This document shows, piece by piece, positions 15,754 to 25,218 of a stretch of 64,000 nt of DNA. The position numbers and the translations under genes were made by a program. The DNA comes from Sva-07 sp963828415 (GTDB lineage: Bacteria > Actinomycetota > Acidimicrobiia > Acidimicrobiales > Ilumatobacteraceae). The DNA lies in contig CAWHEI010000009.1 of NCBI GenBank assembly GCA_963828415.1, positions 372,001 to 436,000 on the forward strand. Direction: 5' to 3'. The notes beneath the pieces were generated by a model that was not told the DNA's origin, searched no databases, and was given only the letters and a program-made list of their open reading frames with translations. Numbering within the stretch: position 1 is the first letter of the stretch; each line of letters begins with the position of its first letter.

Positions 15754-16572
15754 GTGGACCGGCCCATCGGGATGTTCGACTCGGGCTTCGGCGGTCTCAC
15801 CGTCGCTCGGGCGATGATCGATCTGCTCCCCGCGGAGGATCTCGTCTACATCGGCGACACCGGCCGGTACCCCTATGGTTCGAAACCGCTCGACGACGTG
15901 CGCGGCTACGCCCACGAACTCGCGTGGAGCCTGGTGAAGGACTTCGACGCCAAGGCGATCGTCGTCGCGTGCAACACCGCAACCGCAGCGGGCCTCGACG
16001 AGCTCCGCGAGGAACTCCCGGTGCCGGTCATCGACGTCATCGCGCCGGGTGCGAAGGCACTGGTGACCACGACGACGACGGGCAGGGTCGGGGTGATCGG
16101 CACGGTCGGCACGATGGCGTCCGGCGCCTACGTGCGAGCGGTGATCGACACCGGCGCACCGGTCACCTTGACCAGTGCTGCGTGTCCCGGCTTCGTCGAA
16201 TTCGTCGAGCGAGGCCAGACGACCGGCGACGAAGTGACGGTCCTCGCCGAGCGCCTGCTCGCGCCGATTCGCGACGCCAACGTCGATGCGCTGCTCTTGG
16301 GCTGTACGCATTACCCGTTTCTCGCCCGAACGATCAGCGACGTGATGGGTCCGCACGTCACGCTGGTCAGCTCCGCCGACGAGACGGCCTTCGCGGTGAT
16401 GGAGCGACTCGGAACGCTCGGCCTGCTGCGTGAACTCGACGGTCGAGCCGAGCGGGTCGGCCGGCACCGCTTCGTGTCGAGCGGCGACGTCGAGCTGTTC
16501 CGCGAGCTCGGAGCGCAACTGCTCGGCCCCGAACTCGATCACACCGAATCGTGGAACCCGTCCGGTTCCTGA
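15754..16572 (+). CDS. murI: Glutamate racemase MurI
   Basis: 272 residues. I-G-M-F-D-S-G-F-G-G-L-T-V opens the fold. V-V-A-C-N-T-A-T-A carries the first catalytic Cys, and L-L-G-C-T-H-Y-P-F the second with its His. It makes D-glutamate for peptidoglycan. The GTG at V-D-R-P-I-G is chosen because the frame upstream crosses the palindrome and a TAGGCT box lies 8 nt before it. rph and rdgB follow in the same direction, the order seen in mycobacteria. Gap to rph is about 48 bp. Confidence 0.95.
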   Translation: MDRPIGMFDSGFGGLTVARAMIDLLPAEDLVYIGDTGRYPYGSKPLDDVRGYAHELAWSLVKDFDAKAIVVACNTATAAGLDELREELPVPVIDVIAPGAKALVTTTTTGRVGVIGTVGTMASGAYVRAVIDTGAPVTLTSAACPGFVEFVERGQTTGDEVTVLAERLLAPIRDANVDALLLGCTHYPFLARTISDVMGPHVTLVSSADETAFAVMERLGTLGLLRELDGRAERVGRHRFVSSGDVELFRELGAQLLGPELDHTESWNPSGS

Positions 16573-16620
16573 GCGCCTGTGGCACCCTGTGGGCTCGCAC
16601 ACCCACGAAACGGAGACACC

Positions 16621-17379
16621 ATGGCTCGCCCCGACGGCCGCACCGACGACCAGCTTCGCCCGATCAGCTTCGAGCGTGACTTCACCGAGATGGCCGACGG
16701 CTCGTGCCTGGTGTCGTTCGGCAAGACACGCGTGCTCTGCACCGCCTCGATCGACGACGACGTCCCGCGTTGGATGCGCAACTCCGGCAAGGGGTGGGTG
16801 ACCGCCGAATACTCGATGCTGCCGGGTGCTTCGCCGGAACGGATCGATCGCGAGGCGGCGCGCGGCAAGCAGAGCGGGCGGACCGTGGAAATCCAGCGTC
16901 TGATCGGCCGATCGCTGCGAGCGGCGTGCGACATGCAAGCCCTCGGCGAACGCCAGGTCGTCGTCGACTGCGACGTGCTCCAGGCGGACGGCGGCACCCG
17001 GACGGCGAGCATCTGCGGTGGTTTCGTCGCGTTGCACGATGCGCTCGAACGGGTGGTGCAGCGCGGCGATCTCGCGGTCAACCCGCTGCACTCGTTCTGC
17101 ACGGCGATCAGCGTCGGCATCGTCAACGGGACGCCCGTCCTCGACCTGCCGTACGTCGAGGACAGCACCGCCGAGGTCGACATGAACGTCGTGATGCTGC
17201 GCCCCATCGCCGGTGGCGAGGCCAAGTTCGTCGAGGTGCAGGGCACGGCCGAAGGCATGGCCTTCTCACGGTCCGAGCTCGATGTGCTGGTCCAGCTCGC
17301 CGAAGGCGGCCTCGGGACGATCGCCGATCTCCAGGCCCAACTGATCGCCACCGCACCGTCGGCGCGTCCGGCTCGCTGA
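16621..17379 (+). CDS. rph: Ribonuclease PH
   Basis: 252 residues. R-P-D-G-R-T-D-D-Q-L-R-P-I opens the RNase PH fold. C-T-A-S-I-D-D-D-V-P-R-W is the next strand, then Y-S-M-L-P-G-A-S and the R-x-x-R-G-K-Q-S-G-R-T-x-E-I-Q-R-L-I-G-R-S-L-R RNA/phosphate-binding stretch. D-C-D-V-L-Q-A-D-G-G-T-R-T-A is the active-site segment. It trims tRNA 3' ends phosphorolytically. ACGGAG before the ATG is a usable binding site. It lies between murI and rdgB with a 9-bp gap to the latter, suggesting one transcript. Confidence 0.96.
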   Translation: MARPDGRTDDQLRPISFERDFTEMADGSCLVSFGKTRVLCTASIDDDVPRWMRNSGKGWVTAEYSMLPGASPERIDREAARGKQSGRTVEIQRLIGRSLRAACDMQALGERQVVVDCDVLQADGGTRTASICGGFVALHDALERVVQRGDLAVNPLHSFCTAISVGIVNGTPVLDLPYVEDSTAEVDMNVVMLRPIAGGEAKFVEVQGTAEGMAFSRSELDVLVQLAEGGLGTIADLQAQLIATAPSARPAR

Positions 17380-17388
17380 GGACGTCCG

Positions 17389-17967
17389 ATGATGCAGCTG
17401 GTGTGCGCTTCGGCGAACCCCGACAAGGTGGTCGAGATCCAACGCCTCCTCGACGGCGTGGTCGAACTGTTGCCGCGCCCCGCTCACGTCCCCGACGTCG
17501 TCGAGGACGCCGACACGCTGCTCGGCAACGCTCGATTGAAGGCGGTGGCGCTGTGCGCCGCGACCGGTCTCCCGGCGGTTGCCGACGACACCGGACTCGA
17601 GGTCGAGGCGCTGGGTGGAGCCCCTGGGGTGGACGCCGCTCACTATGCGGGCGAGGGGTGTTCCTACGCCGACAACCGCTCGAAGCTGCTCGATGAACTC
17701 CGCGGTGTCGCCGATCGACGCGCAGCGTTCAAGACCGTTGCCATCGTGGTGTGGCCCGACGGCTCCGAGCTCCACGTCGAGGGTGTCTGCCCCGGAGTGA
17801 TCACCACCGACGAACGCGGCGGGATCGGGTTCGGCTACGACTCCGTCTTCCAGCCGGACGAGGGCGACGGTGGGACCTTCGCCCAGATGGGTCTCGAGGC
17901 GAAGAACGCGATCTCGCACCGGGGGCGTGCGTTCCGGGCACTGCTCATCGAGCTGGCGCAACGGTGA
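17389..17967 (+). CDS. rdgB: RdgB/HAM1 XTP/dITP pyrophosphatase
   Basis: 192 residues. S-A-N-P-D-K-V-V-E-I is the S/T-x-N-x-x-K-x-x-E-I motif. A-D-D-T-G-L-E-V-E-A-L-G-G-A-P-G-V-x-x-A-H-Y-A-G binds metal and base, and G-F-G-Y-D-S-V-F with the later S-H-R are the C-terminal marks. It hydrolyses deaminated purine triphosphates such as dITP and XTP. Two ATGs (17389, 17392) are possible. Its last 23 bp overlap the convergent endonuclease-family gene. Confidence 0.95.
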   Translation: MMQLVCASANPDKVVEIQRLLDGVVELLPRPAHVPDVVEDADTLLGNARLKAVALCAATGLPAVADDTGLEVEALGGAPGVDAAHYAGEGCSYADNRSKLLDELRGVADRRAAFKTVAIVVWPDGSELHVEGVCPGVITTDERGGIGFGYDSVFQPDEGDGGTFAQMGLEAKNAISHRGRAFRALLIELAQR

Positions 17968-18904
17968 CGACCAGCCCGAGATGATCGCTGCCGGGCACGT
18001 CGAAGTCGACGATGTCGGTCGAGACCAGCCCGTCGATGGTGAGTGCGTGGTCGAGACGTACGAACGCGGGGATGACCTTGCCGGTCGGCCACGACGTCGA
18101 GAACCCTGAGCCGGCTGCAGCGTTGGCGTCGACGAAGCCGACGTCGAGTAGCCGTCGGAAGTCGGGATGCCAGTACGACGAGTTGAGATCGCCGATCAGC
18201 AACGTCGGCTCGGTGGTGGTGCGTCCGATCTCGGCGGCCGTCGCAAGGTCGGTACGCCAGGCATCGAAATCGACCAGCGGGGTCGGCATGTGCATCGCCA
18301 CGACCCGGATGTCGCCGTCCGGGCCGCGGACGGTGACGTCGAGGCTGTCGTTGAACGTCTCGATCGAGTCGCCGATGCGCATCGGCCACCGACTCCAGAT
18401 CGCAATGCCGGTCGCGCCGAGCCCCGGTCGATCGAGTCGTTGGACGTAGGTGTCGGCGAGAGCGCTGGCCTGTAGCGAGTCTCGGTGCTGCGGGGTGTAC
18501 TCGTTGAACACGATCACGTCGGCGTCGATCGTTGCGAGGGCGTCGTCGATCTCGTCGACACTGGTGTTCTGGTACCAGAGGTTGAGTGACGCGACCCGAA
18601 GTCCGGAGCTGTCGACCGCCGCGGCGGGCTGTGGGTCGGGAAACGCGAGTGGGGCGCCCAGCACGAGCAGAGCCGCAGCGATGGAAGTCGCCACCGTCAC
18701 CATGACGAGGTGACGACGCCAGAAGGCCACCGCAATGACCGGAACGAGTGCGATGCCGAGGTACGGGGTGAGCGACTGAATGATGGCGACGGTGGTCGTG
18801 CCGGCCCACCCGACGGCCTGGGAGATCGCGACGAGGCCGACGACCGCGACGAACATCCACGCAACGAGTTCGATGGCGCTGGCCCGCGTTCCGCCGTGAG
18901 GCAC
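17945..18904 (-). CDS. Membrane-anchored endonuclease/exonuclease/phosphatase (EEP) family protein
   Basis: 319 residues. Three hydrophobic helices fill about residues 10-85, followed by a catalytic domain. Its marks are R-V-A-S-L-N-L-W-Y (Asn), V-F-N-E-Y-T (Glu), H-M-P-T-P, G-D-L-N-S-S (Asp/Asn) and G-S-D-H-L-G (catalytic Asp-His). All metal and catalytic residues of the EEP superfamily are in place, so it is probably an active phosphodiesterase or nuclease facing outward. It starts at GTG 6 nt after a TACCCT box. Family members with this N-terminal TM layout are common in Actinobacteria and mostly uncharacterised. Confidence 0.82.
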   Translation of the reverse strand: MPHGGTRASAIELVAWMFVAVVGLVAISQAVGWAGTTTVAIIQSLTPYLGIALVPVIAVAFWRRHLVMVTVATSIAAALLVLGAPLAFPDPQPAAAVDSSGLRVASLNLWYQNTSVDEIDDALATIDADVIVFNEYTPQHRDSLQASALADTYVQRLDRPGLGATGIAIWSRWPMRIGDSIETFNDSLDVTVRGPDGDIRVVAMHMPTPLVDFDAWRTDLATAAEIGRTTTEPTLLIGDLNSSYWHPDFRRLLDVGFVDANAAAGSGFSTSWPTGKVIPAFVRLDHALTIDGLVSTDIVDFDVPGSDHLGLVVTVAPAR

Positions 18905-18910
18905 CGCAGC

Positions 18911-18916
18911 AGGGTA
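18911..18916 (-). promoter_or_regulatory. -10 TACCCT of the EEP gene
   Basis: TACCCT on the minus strand ends 6 nt before the GTG start; leaderless arrangement. Confidence 0.4.
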
Positions 18917-18928
18917 CGGCCAGCCCCG

Positions 18929-18969
18929 CCCGGATTACATCAGGGGTCAGACCCGCGATGTAATCCGGG
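18929..18969. repeat. 41-bp palindrome, GATTACATC subfamily
   Basis: CCCGGATTACATCAGGGGTC, central A, and its reverse complement with two mismatches. It lies between the EEP promoter and a TAGCTT hexamer (18970-18975) that could be the tRNA -10. It is the only member of the family not next to a stop codon. Confidence 0.6.
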
Positions 18970-18985
18970 TAGCTTCAGGTCACCG

Positions 18986-19059
18986 GCCGACGTAGCCCAA
19001 TTGGCAGAGGCACGGCGTTTAGGTCGCCGTCAGTGAGAGTTCGAGTCTCTCCGTCGGCA
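18986..19059 (+). tRNA. tRNA-Leu(UAG)-like, short variable loop
   Basis: 74 nt: acceptor GCCGACG/CGTCGGC, D-stem of 3 bp, anticodon stem CGGCG/CGCCG with loop TTTAGGT, variable loop TCAGT of 5 nt, T-arm GAGAG-TTCGAGT-CTCTC, discriminator A. The CCA is not encoded. The anticodon TAG reads CUA (Leu); A73 and G37 fit a leucine tRNA. But bacterial tRNA-Leu is class II with a long variable arm, which is missing here. It is a well-paired tRNA, so a sequencing artefact is unlikely; identity as Leu is by anticodon only. Confidence 0.8.
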
Positions 19060-19071
19060 CCGCTGCGAATC

Positions 19072-21510
19072 TCAATCGACCGGAACCCAAGCGAGTACGA
19101 GTTGTGTGACGTTGACGTCCGTTCGTTCGAGCGGCACCGTCATCGTGGTGACCGCAGTGGCCGCTTCGGTCCATCGAGCCGTGATGTCGGCCACGTCTCG
19201 CTCGAGTTCGGCCTCGAGTTCGTCGTACTGGTCGACGAGGCGTTGCACCTTGCTCTCGGCGGCATCGACGCGGCGATCCGATGCGCTCGTTCGCCCGCGT
19301 CGTCCGGCAGCGGTGCCCGCGTCGCCGAGCAGGTCGCCCATCATCTTGGTCTTCGACTTGCTGCCCCCGAGCAGTCCACCGAGCATCGAACCTGCCGTCG
19401 AGAAGAACTCCGAGGTCTTCTTTCCCTTCGCCTCCTCGGCCAGCACAGCGGTGCGGTCTTCGGCGGCATCGATCTGGTCGCGCAGCTTGATCGCCTTGGC
19501 TTCGTACTTGTCGCGCAGCGTCGCGATCTCGGCGTCGGCGCGATCGTCGGCTCCCTGGACGCATCGCACCTCGAACTCCTCGACGGTCTCGCCAGGCCGC
19601 CCGAAGAGCTTGAGCGGCGTGTTGGTCGGAATCTCGAGCGACAGACTTCGCGTCAGATGGTCGCGGAGGTCACGTTCGACGTCGTTGAAGAACGTCTTCG
19701 TGGCGATGCGGGCCGCGGTGAGCCGGTAGGTCACTCCCACTGGAACGTCGGTGCGGAGATCGCGGTCGTCGTAGTCGACGTGCGTCATCGTCGACACGTC
19801 GACGGGATCGACGAGCGGGAACAGCACTGCCTCGAACTCCTCGTCGTGCACGAGGTCGGCCTTCGCCTCGTCGTAGCGGATGGCCACGCGCGCAACGATC
19901 GCTGCGTCGAGCGTCGTGCCGCGAGCGTCGCCGCCCACGTCGCCGAGCCATGGTGCCGCCACATCGACGTACCGCACGGCAATCCCGTCGGCGACCTTTG
20001 GCGCGACCGGGCTGTCATCGGCAGGCGCCCCGCCGGTCGGGGCTGCCGAATTCGGTTGGTCGGGAGGGGCTGTGGCCGCTGCCGCCAGCACCGGTGGCGG
20101 GAGAGGTTGGGTGTGCGAGTCGGTCGCCGGCGGAGCGAGCGACGCGATCTGGTCGCGCGTCATCGGCCCGCGCAGGTACGACATCGCCCAGCGGGTGGTG
20201 AAGATCTCGGGTTGGTCCTTGCCGGCGCGTCGTAGCACGAACTCACGCTTGCCCAAGCCGGAGATCGTGGCGTCGATCGCGGCCACGTCGACGCTTCCCG
20301 CCGCCGACGTCATGCCGTCGAGGAGTCGTTGCTTGTCACGATCGGTCTGCAGCCGGCCGATCATCCAGGTCCCTGCGTTCGACATCGCTTTGTAGTCGAG
20401 ATCGACCGGGTTCTGGGTCGACAGGATCACCCCGAGGCCGAACGCCCGGGCCTGTTTCATCAAGGTCATGATCGGCTTCTTCGTCGGCGGCATCGCCGTC
20501 GGCGGGAGGTAACCGGCGACCTCGTCCATGTAGAGCATCGCCCGGAGGTCGGTGGTGCCGCTCTGGCGTCGCATCCACGTGACGAGCTTCGACAGGATCA
20601 GCGACGTCACGAACTGGCGCTCGTCGTCGGACAGGTGCGCCGTGGTGACGATTGCGCAGCGTCCGCGCCCGTCTGCGGTGTACAGCAGCGATTCGATGTC
20701 GAGTGGCGACCCCAGTGCCCACGAGGCGAACGATGGCGACGCCAGCAACCCGTTGAGCTTCATCGCCAGCGCCATGCGGTCGTCGGCGGGGAAGAACTGG
20801 TCGACGTCGAAAACGCCGAGCTTGCGGATCGGGGGCGAGGGGATCATCCCGACGAGCGTCATGAGGTCGAGGGGGCGGCCCTCGCTCCATGAGTGCTGGA
20901 TCAGATTCGACAGCAGGATGTGTTCCCTGCTGGCCAGTGGGTCGGCGGCCAGACCGACGAGGCCGAGCAGGCCCGTGACGTACCCTTCGATCTCGTCGGC
21001 GACCACCTCGGCGTCGTTCATGTCGACGGGCACCTGGAGTGATCCGACGAGGTCGAGTGGGACGCCGGCTTGCGAACCGGGCGTGTAGATCGTGAAGTCC
21101 GTCCCATCCCGCAGCGCACCGATGTCACCGCCGCCGAGCCCCCACTTCCCGAGCCCCTCGGTCCACAGAGCGGCCTGGCTGGCAGCGAACTGGTCGGGCG
21201 ACTCGCCGGCGTTGCGTGCCTGGGCTTCGTCGATCCACGGCCGGAAATCCGTCGCGGCGAGATCGGGGAAGGTCAGGCACAGGTTGGTCAGATCACCCTT
21301 CGGGTCGATCGCCAACACGGGCAGACCGGCGCGCAGTGCCTCTTCGATCAGGATCACTCCGAGACCGGTCTTGCCCGAGCCGGTCATCCCCACGATCACG
21401 CCGTGGGTGGTGAGCGAGTCGGTCGGCACGGCGACGTGGCCGGACGATTCGGTGGTGGTGCGCTCATGCGTCGCTGGGTCGATCGCACCGCCGAGGAAGA
21501 GGTCAGCCAT
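19072..21510 (-). CDS. HerA/DUF87-like ATPase
   Basis: 812 residues. G-M-T-G-S-G-K-T is the Walker A near residue 41. V-L-A-I-D-P-K-G-D-L is the strand typical of HerA/FtsK relatives, L-Y-M-D-E-V the Walker B, and V-I-L-S-T-Q-N-P sensor 1. A Pro/Ala linker (about 490-530) separates this from a second part. That part ends in a long charged, coiled-coil region (about 665-790). HerA-like hexameric ATPases pump DNA or act in genome maintenance. No NurA partner gene is beside it; a tRNA gene ends 12 bp from its stop. A TAGGTT box lies 8 nt before the ATG. Confidence 0.82.
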   Translation of the reverse strand: MADLFLGGAIDPATHERTTTESSGHVAVPTDSLTTHGVIVGMTGSGKTGLGVILIEEALRAGLPVLAIDPKGDLTNLCLTFPDLAATDFRPWIDEAQARNAGESPDQFAASQAALWTEGLGKWGLGGGDIGALRDGTDFTIYTPGSQAGVPLDLVGSLQVPVDMNDAEVVADEIEGYVTGLLGLVGLAADPLASREHILLSNLIQHSWSEGRPLDLMTLVGMIPSPPIRKLGVFDVDQFFPADDRMALAMKLNGLLASPSFASWALGSPLDIESLLYTADGRGRCAIVTTAHLSDDERQFVTSLILSKLVTWMRRQSGTTDLRAMLYMDEVAGYLPPTAMPPTKKPIMTLMKQARAFGLGVILSTQNPVDLDYKAMSNAGTWMIGRLQTDRDKQRLLDGMTSAAGSVDVAAIDATISGLGKREFVLRRAGKDQPEIFTTRWAMSYLRGPMTRDQIASLAPPATDSHTQPLPPPVLAAAATAPPDQPNSAAPTGGAPADDSPVAPKVADGIAVRYVDVAAPWLGDVGGDARGTTLDAAIVARVAIRYDEAKADLVHDEEFEAVLFPLVDPVDVSTMTHVDYDDRDLRTDVPVGVTYRLTAARIATKTFFNDVERDLRDHLTRSLSLEIPTNTPLKLFGRPGETVEEFEVRCVQGADDRADAEIATLRDKYEAKAIKLRDQIDAAEDRTAVLAEEAKGKKTSEFFSTAGSMLGGLLGGSKSKTKMMGDLLGDAGTAAGRRGRTSASDRRVDAAESKVQRLVDQYDELEAELERDVADITARWTEAATAVTTMTVPLERTDVNVTQLVLAWVPVD

Positions 21511-21518
21511 GGCGTCCG

Positions 21519-21524
21519 AACCTA
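21519..21524 (-). promoter_or_regulatory. -10 TAGGTT of the HerA-like gene
   Basis: TAGGTT on the minus strand, 8 nt before ATG, with a long hairpin immediately upstream. Confidence 0.35.
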
Positions 21525-21541
21525 GGCCACGATCGGTCGCC

Positions 21542-21600
21542 CGCCCCGAATTTCGGAGCGGAGATCGCGCTGGCCGCGACGGCGGCTCCGAATTTGGGCG
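21542..21600. repeat. Nested hairpin, CCCGAATTTCGGAGC family, copy 1
   Basis: Outer arms CGCCCCGAATTTCGGAGC and GCTCCGAATTTGGGCG (imperfect) enclose an inner TCGCG/CGCGA repeat. It fills the divergent gap between the HerA-like gene and the DUF2461 gene, touching both promoters. A sister copy lies at 57467-57537. Confidence 0.6.
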
Positions 21601-21605
21601 TGGGA

Positions 21606-21611
21606 TACGGT
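21606..21611 (+). promoter_or_regulatory. -10 TACGGT of the DUF2461 gene
   Basis: TACGGT, 6 nt, then ATG at 21618; directly follows the hairpin. Confidence 0.35.
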
Positions 21612-21617
21612 TCGGGG

Positions 21618-22280
21618 ATGGCGTTCGCGGGCTTTCCGGTCGAAGGCATCGAGTTCTACGAGCAGCTCGAGGCCGACAACTCCAAGTCGTTCTGGCAGGC
21701 GAACAAGGGGCGTTTCGACGCGTTCGTCAAGCAGCCCATGGTCGAGCTGACCGAGGAACTCGCCGACTTCGGACCGTTCCACATGTTCCGCCCGTACAAC
21801 GACGTGCGCTTCTCGAAGAACAAGCCGCCGTACAAGACAGCGCAAGGCGCCTACGGCGAGTCGGAGGGTGGTGCCGGCCACTACGTCCAGTTCTCGGCCA
21901 CCGGTCTGATGGTCGGTGCGGGCTACTACGCCATGGCCAAGGACCAGCTCGAACGGTTCCGGCAGGGGATCGACGGTGACGCCACGGGTTCCGAGTTGGC
22001 TGCGCTCGTGGCCGAGGCCGAACGCAAGAAGTATTCGATCAGCGCCATCGACTCGTTGAAGACGGCGCCGCGTGGGTACCCGAAGGATCATCCCCGTATC
22101 GAGCTGCTTCGTCGCAAGGGTCTGATCGCGGTGCAGGAGTTCGGCGCACCGAAGTGGATTCACACCAAGGGCGCCGCCACGCGGATTCGCGACTCGTGGA
22201 CCGGCGCAGCAGAGCTGTGCGCCTGGCTCGACGCTCACGTCGGCCCCAGCACCCTCCCGCCCGACGACCGCCCGTTCTGA
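21618..22280 (+). CDS. DUF2461 (TIGR02453) family protein
   Basis: 220 residues. The opening G-I-E-F-Y-E-Q-L-E-A-D-N-S-K-S-F-W-Q-A-N-K is the DUF2461 mark. It is followed by F-R-P-Y-N-D-V-R-F-S-K-N-K-P-P-Y-K-T and later P-R-G-Y-P-K-D-H-P. The function of this family is unknown. It is cytoplasmic and soluble by composition. The stop codon TGA forms the first bases of a 35-bp palindrome. Start M-A-F-A-G is set by a TACGGT box 6 nt upstream. Confidence 0.88.
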   Translation: MAFAGFPVEGIEFYEQLEADNSKSFWQANKGRFDAFVKQPMVELTEELADFGPFHMFRPYNDVRFSKNKPPYKTAQGAYGESEGGAGHYVQFSATGLMVGAGYYAMAKDQLERFRQGIDGDATGSELAALVAEAERKKYSISAIDSLKTAPRGYPKDHPRIELLRRKGLIAVQEFGAPKWIHTKGAATRIRDSWTGAAELCAWLDAHVGPSTLPPDDRPF

Positions 22281-22313
22281 CGTACATCTGGTGTCAGACA
22301 CCAGATGTACGTC
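22279..22313. terminator. Perfect 35-bp palindrome (17+1+17), GACGTACA subfamily
   Basis: GACGTACATCTGGTGTC, central A, and its exact reverse complement. It begins inside the DUF2461 stop codon. Probable terminator or inserted element; a degenerate relative is at 61694. Confidence 0.65.
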
Positions 22314-22332
22314 GACGCGCGGAGGCCGATCT

Positions 22333-22341
22333 CTTGACAGA

Positions 22342-22349
<8 letters not shown>
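22333..22349. promoter_or_regulatory. Perfect inverted repeat CTTGACA-GAA-TGTCAAG
   Basis: A 7-3-7 palindrome covering the start region of the following PLP-enzyme gene. It could be an operator; it also contains a CAGAAT hexamer 7 nt before GTG 22351. Confidence 0.4.
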
Positions 22350-23898
<1,549 letters not shown>

Positions 23899-23905
23899 CG
23901 ACGCG

Positions 23906-25198
23906 ATGCGCGCCACCGGATGGCGATGCGCGGTCTGTGCAGCCGAGGTCGACATCGCGGCGGCGCTGCCCTGGCGCTGCCCGAACTCGACGAGCCACGA
24001 CCACCGCCACGTGTTACGCATCGTCGAGAGCGACGGCGACCGCGAGGTTCCCGGAGCCCTGGGCTCGGGGAACCACGTCGACGTCAATCCGTTTCTTCGT
24101 CACGACGATGACTTCGCGTGGTCGGCGTATGCGGACGCACATGGCATGGACCTCGCTGCTCGCCGACGTCTCGTCGGTGAACTCGACGACGCCGTTCGTG
24201 CCATCGCCGGCGTCGGGTTCGTGGCGACACCGTTCGGTCGGTCCGCCGAACTGTCGGACGCACTGGGGTTCTCGGACGGCGGCGGGGTCTGGGTCAAGGA
24301 CGAGACCGGGGGAGTGGGTGGGAGCCAGAAGGCGCGGCACCTGTTCACGATCCTGCTGCACCTGCGAGCCGCCGAGGCGCTCGGGCACCTGACCGATCGC
24401 CCGCCGCTGGCCATCGCTTCGTGCGGTAACGCGGCACTTGCGGCCGCCACGCTTGCACGGGCCGCGCGCTGGCCGATCGACGTGTACGTGCCGACGTGGA
24501 TGAGCGATGCCTTCGGCGACGAACTCGACCGTCTCGGCGCTCGCATCCACCGGTGCGATCGCCGGCGAGGCGACCCGGCAGGCGATCCGGCCATGCTCCG
24601 GTTCCGTGAGGCCGTCAGCGCTGGGGCGATCCCGTTCACCGTGCAGGGGCCGGAGAACGCGCTGGCGCTCGACGGCGGTCGCACGCTCGGCTGGGAGATC
24701 GGCGAACAGCTCGCCGAGCAGCGAAGCGGCGGGCTCGACCGCATCTTCGTGCAGGTGGGTGGAGGAGCGTTCGCGGCCTGCGTCGGCGCGACGCACCCGG
24801 CTCGACGTCTCCATGCGGTCCAAGCCGAGGGCTGCGCGCCGCTGGCACGGGCGTGGAGCCTGGCGTACGAGGAGTACGCCGATGGCATCGTGCAGTTCGC
24901 CCCGTCGCAGTGGGAACGCTTCATGTGGCCGTGGGAGGATCCTCGTTCGCTCGCCGACGGGATTCTCGACGACGAGACGTACGACTGGGTCAGCGTGTTC
25001 GACGCCGTCGGCGCGTGGGGCGACGCGCCGATCGTCGCCCCCGAAGTCGACATCGTCGCTGCCCACGCGCTGGCCGTTTCGGCCGGATTCGACGTGAGTC
25101 CGACCGGCAGTGCGGGTCTCGCCGGCCTCCTGGCGATCATCGACGGCGTGCAGCCGACCGAACGTGTCGCCGTCGTCATGAGCGGCGTCGCTCGCTGA
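23906..25198 (+). CDS. Threonine synthase-like PLP-dependent enzyme
   Basis: 430 residues. The N-terminal C-A-V-C and C-P-N resemble the zinc-ribbon-like start of threonine synthases. V-K-D-E-T-G-G-V-G-G-S-Q-K-A-R-H holds the PLP lysine, and A-S-C-G-N-A-A-L-A-A-A-T is the S-x-G-N loop. The phosphate loop is V-Q-V-G-G-G-A. It lies 7 bp after the other PLP enzyme in an apparent two-gene unit. Not the housekeeping threonine synthase by length and divergence; it may be a lyase acting on the product or substrate of its partner (inference). Confidence 0.8.
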   Translation: MRATGWRCAVCAAEVDIAAALPWRCPNSTSHDHRHVLRIVESDGDREVPGALGSGNHVDVNPFLRHDDDFAWSAYADAHGMDLAARRRLVGELDDAVRAIAGVGFVATPFGRSAELSDALGFSDGGGVWVKDETGGVGGSQKARHLFTILLHLRAAEALGHLTDRPPLAIASCGNAALAAATLARAARWPIDVYVPTWMSDAFGDELDRLGARIHRCDRRRGDPAGDPAMLRFREAVSAGAIPFTVQGPENALALDGGRTLGWEIGEQLAEQRSGGLDRIFVQVGGGAFAACVGATHPARRLHAVQAEGCAPLARAWSLAYEEYADGIVQFAPSQWERFMWPWEDPRSLADGILDDETYDWVSVFDAVGAWGDAPIVAPEVDIVAAHALAVSAGFDVSPTGSAGLAGLLAIIDGVQPTERVAVVMSGVAR

Positions 25199-25218
25199 CC
25201 TCGCAGGGCAGTACCCTG

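Noticed and set aside
14152..17091. Very long open frame on the minus strand opposite the FAS1 gene, murI and rph
   Set aside because: High GC keeps antisense frames open; the translation is Arg/His/Asp-rich without any domain, and three certain genes lie opposite.
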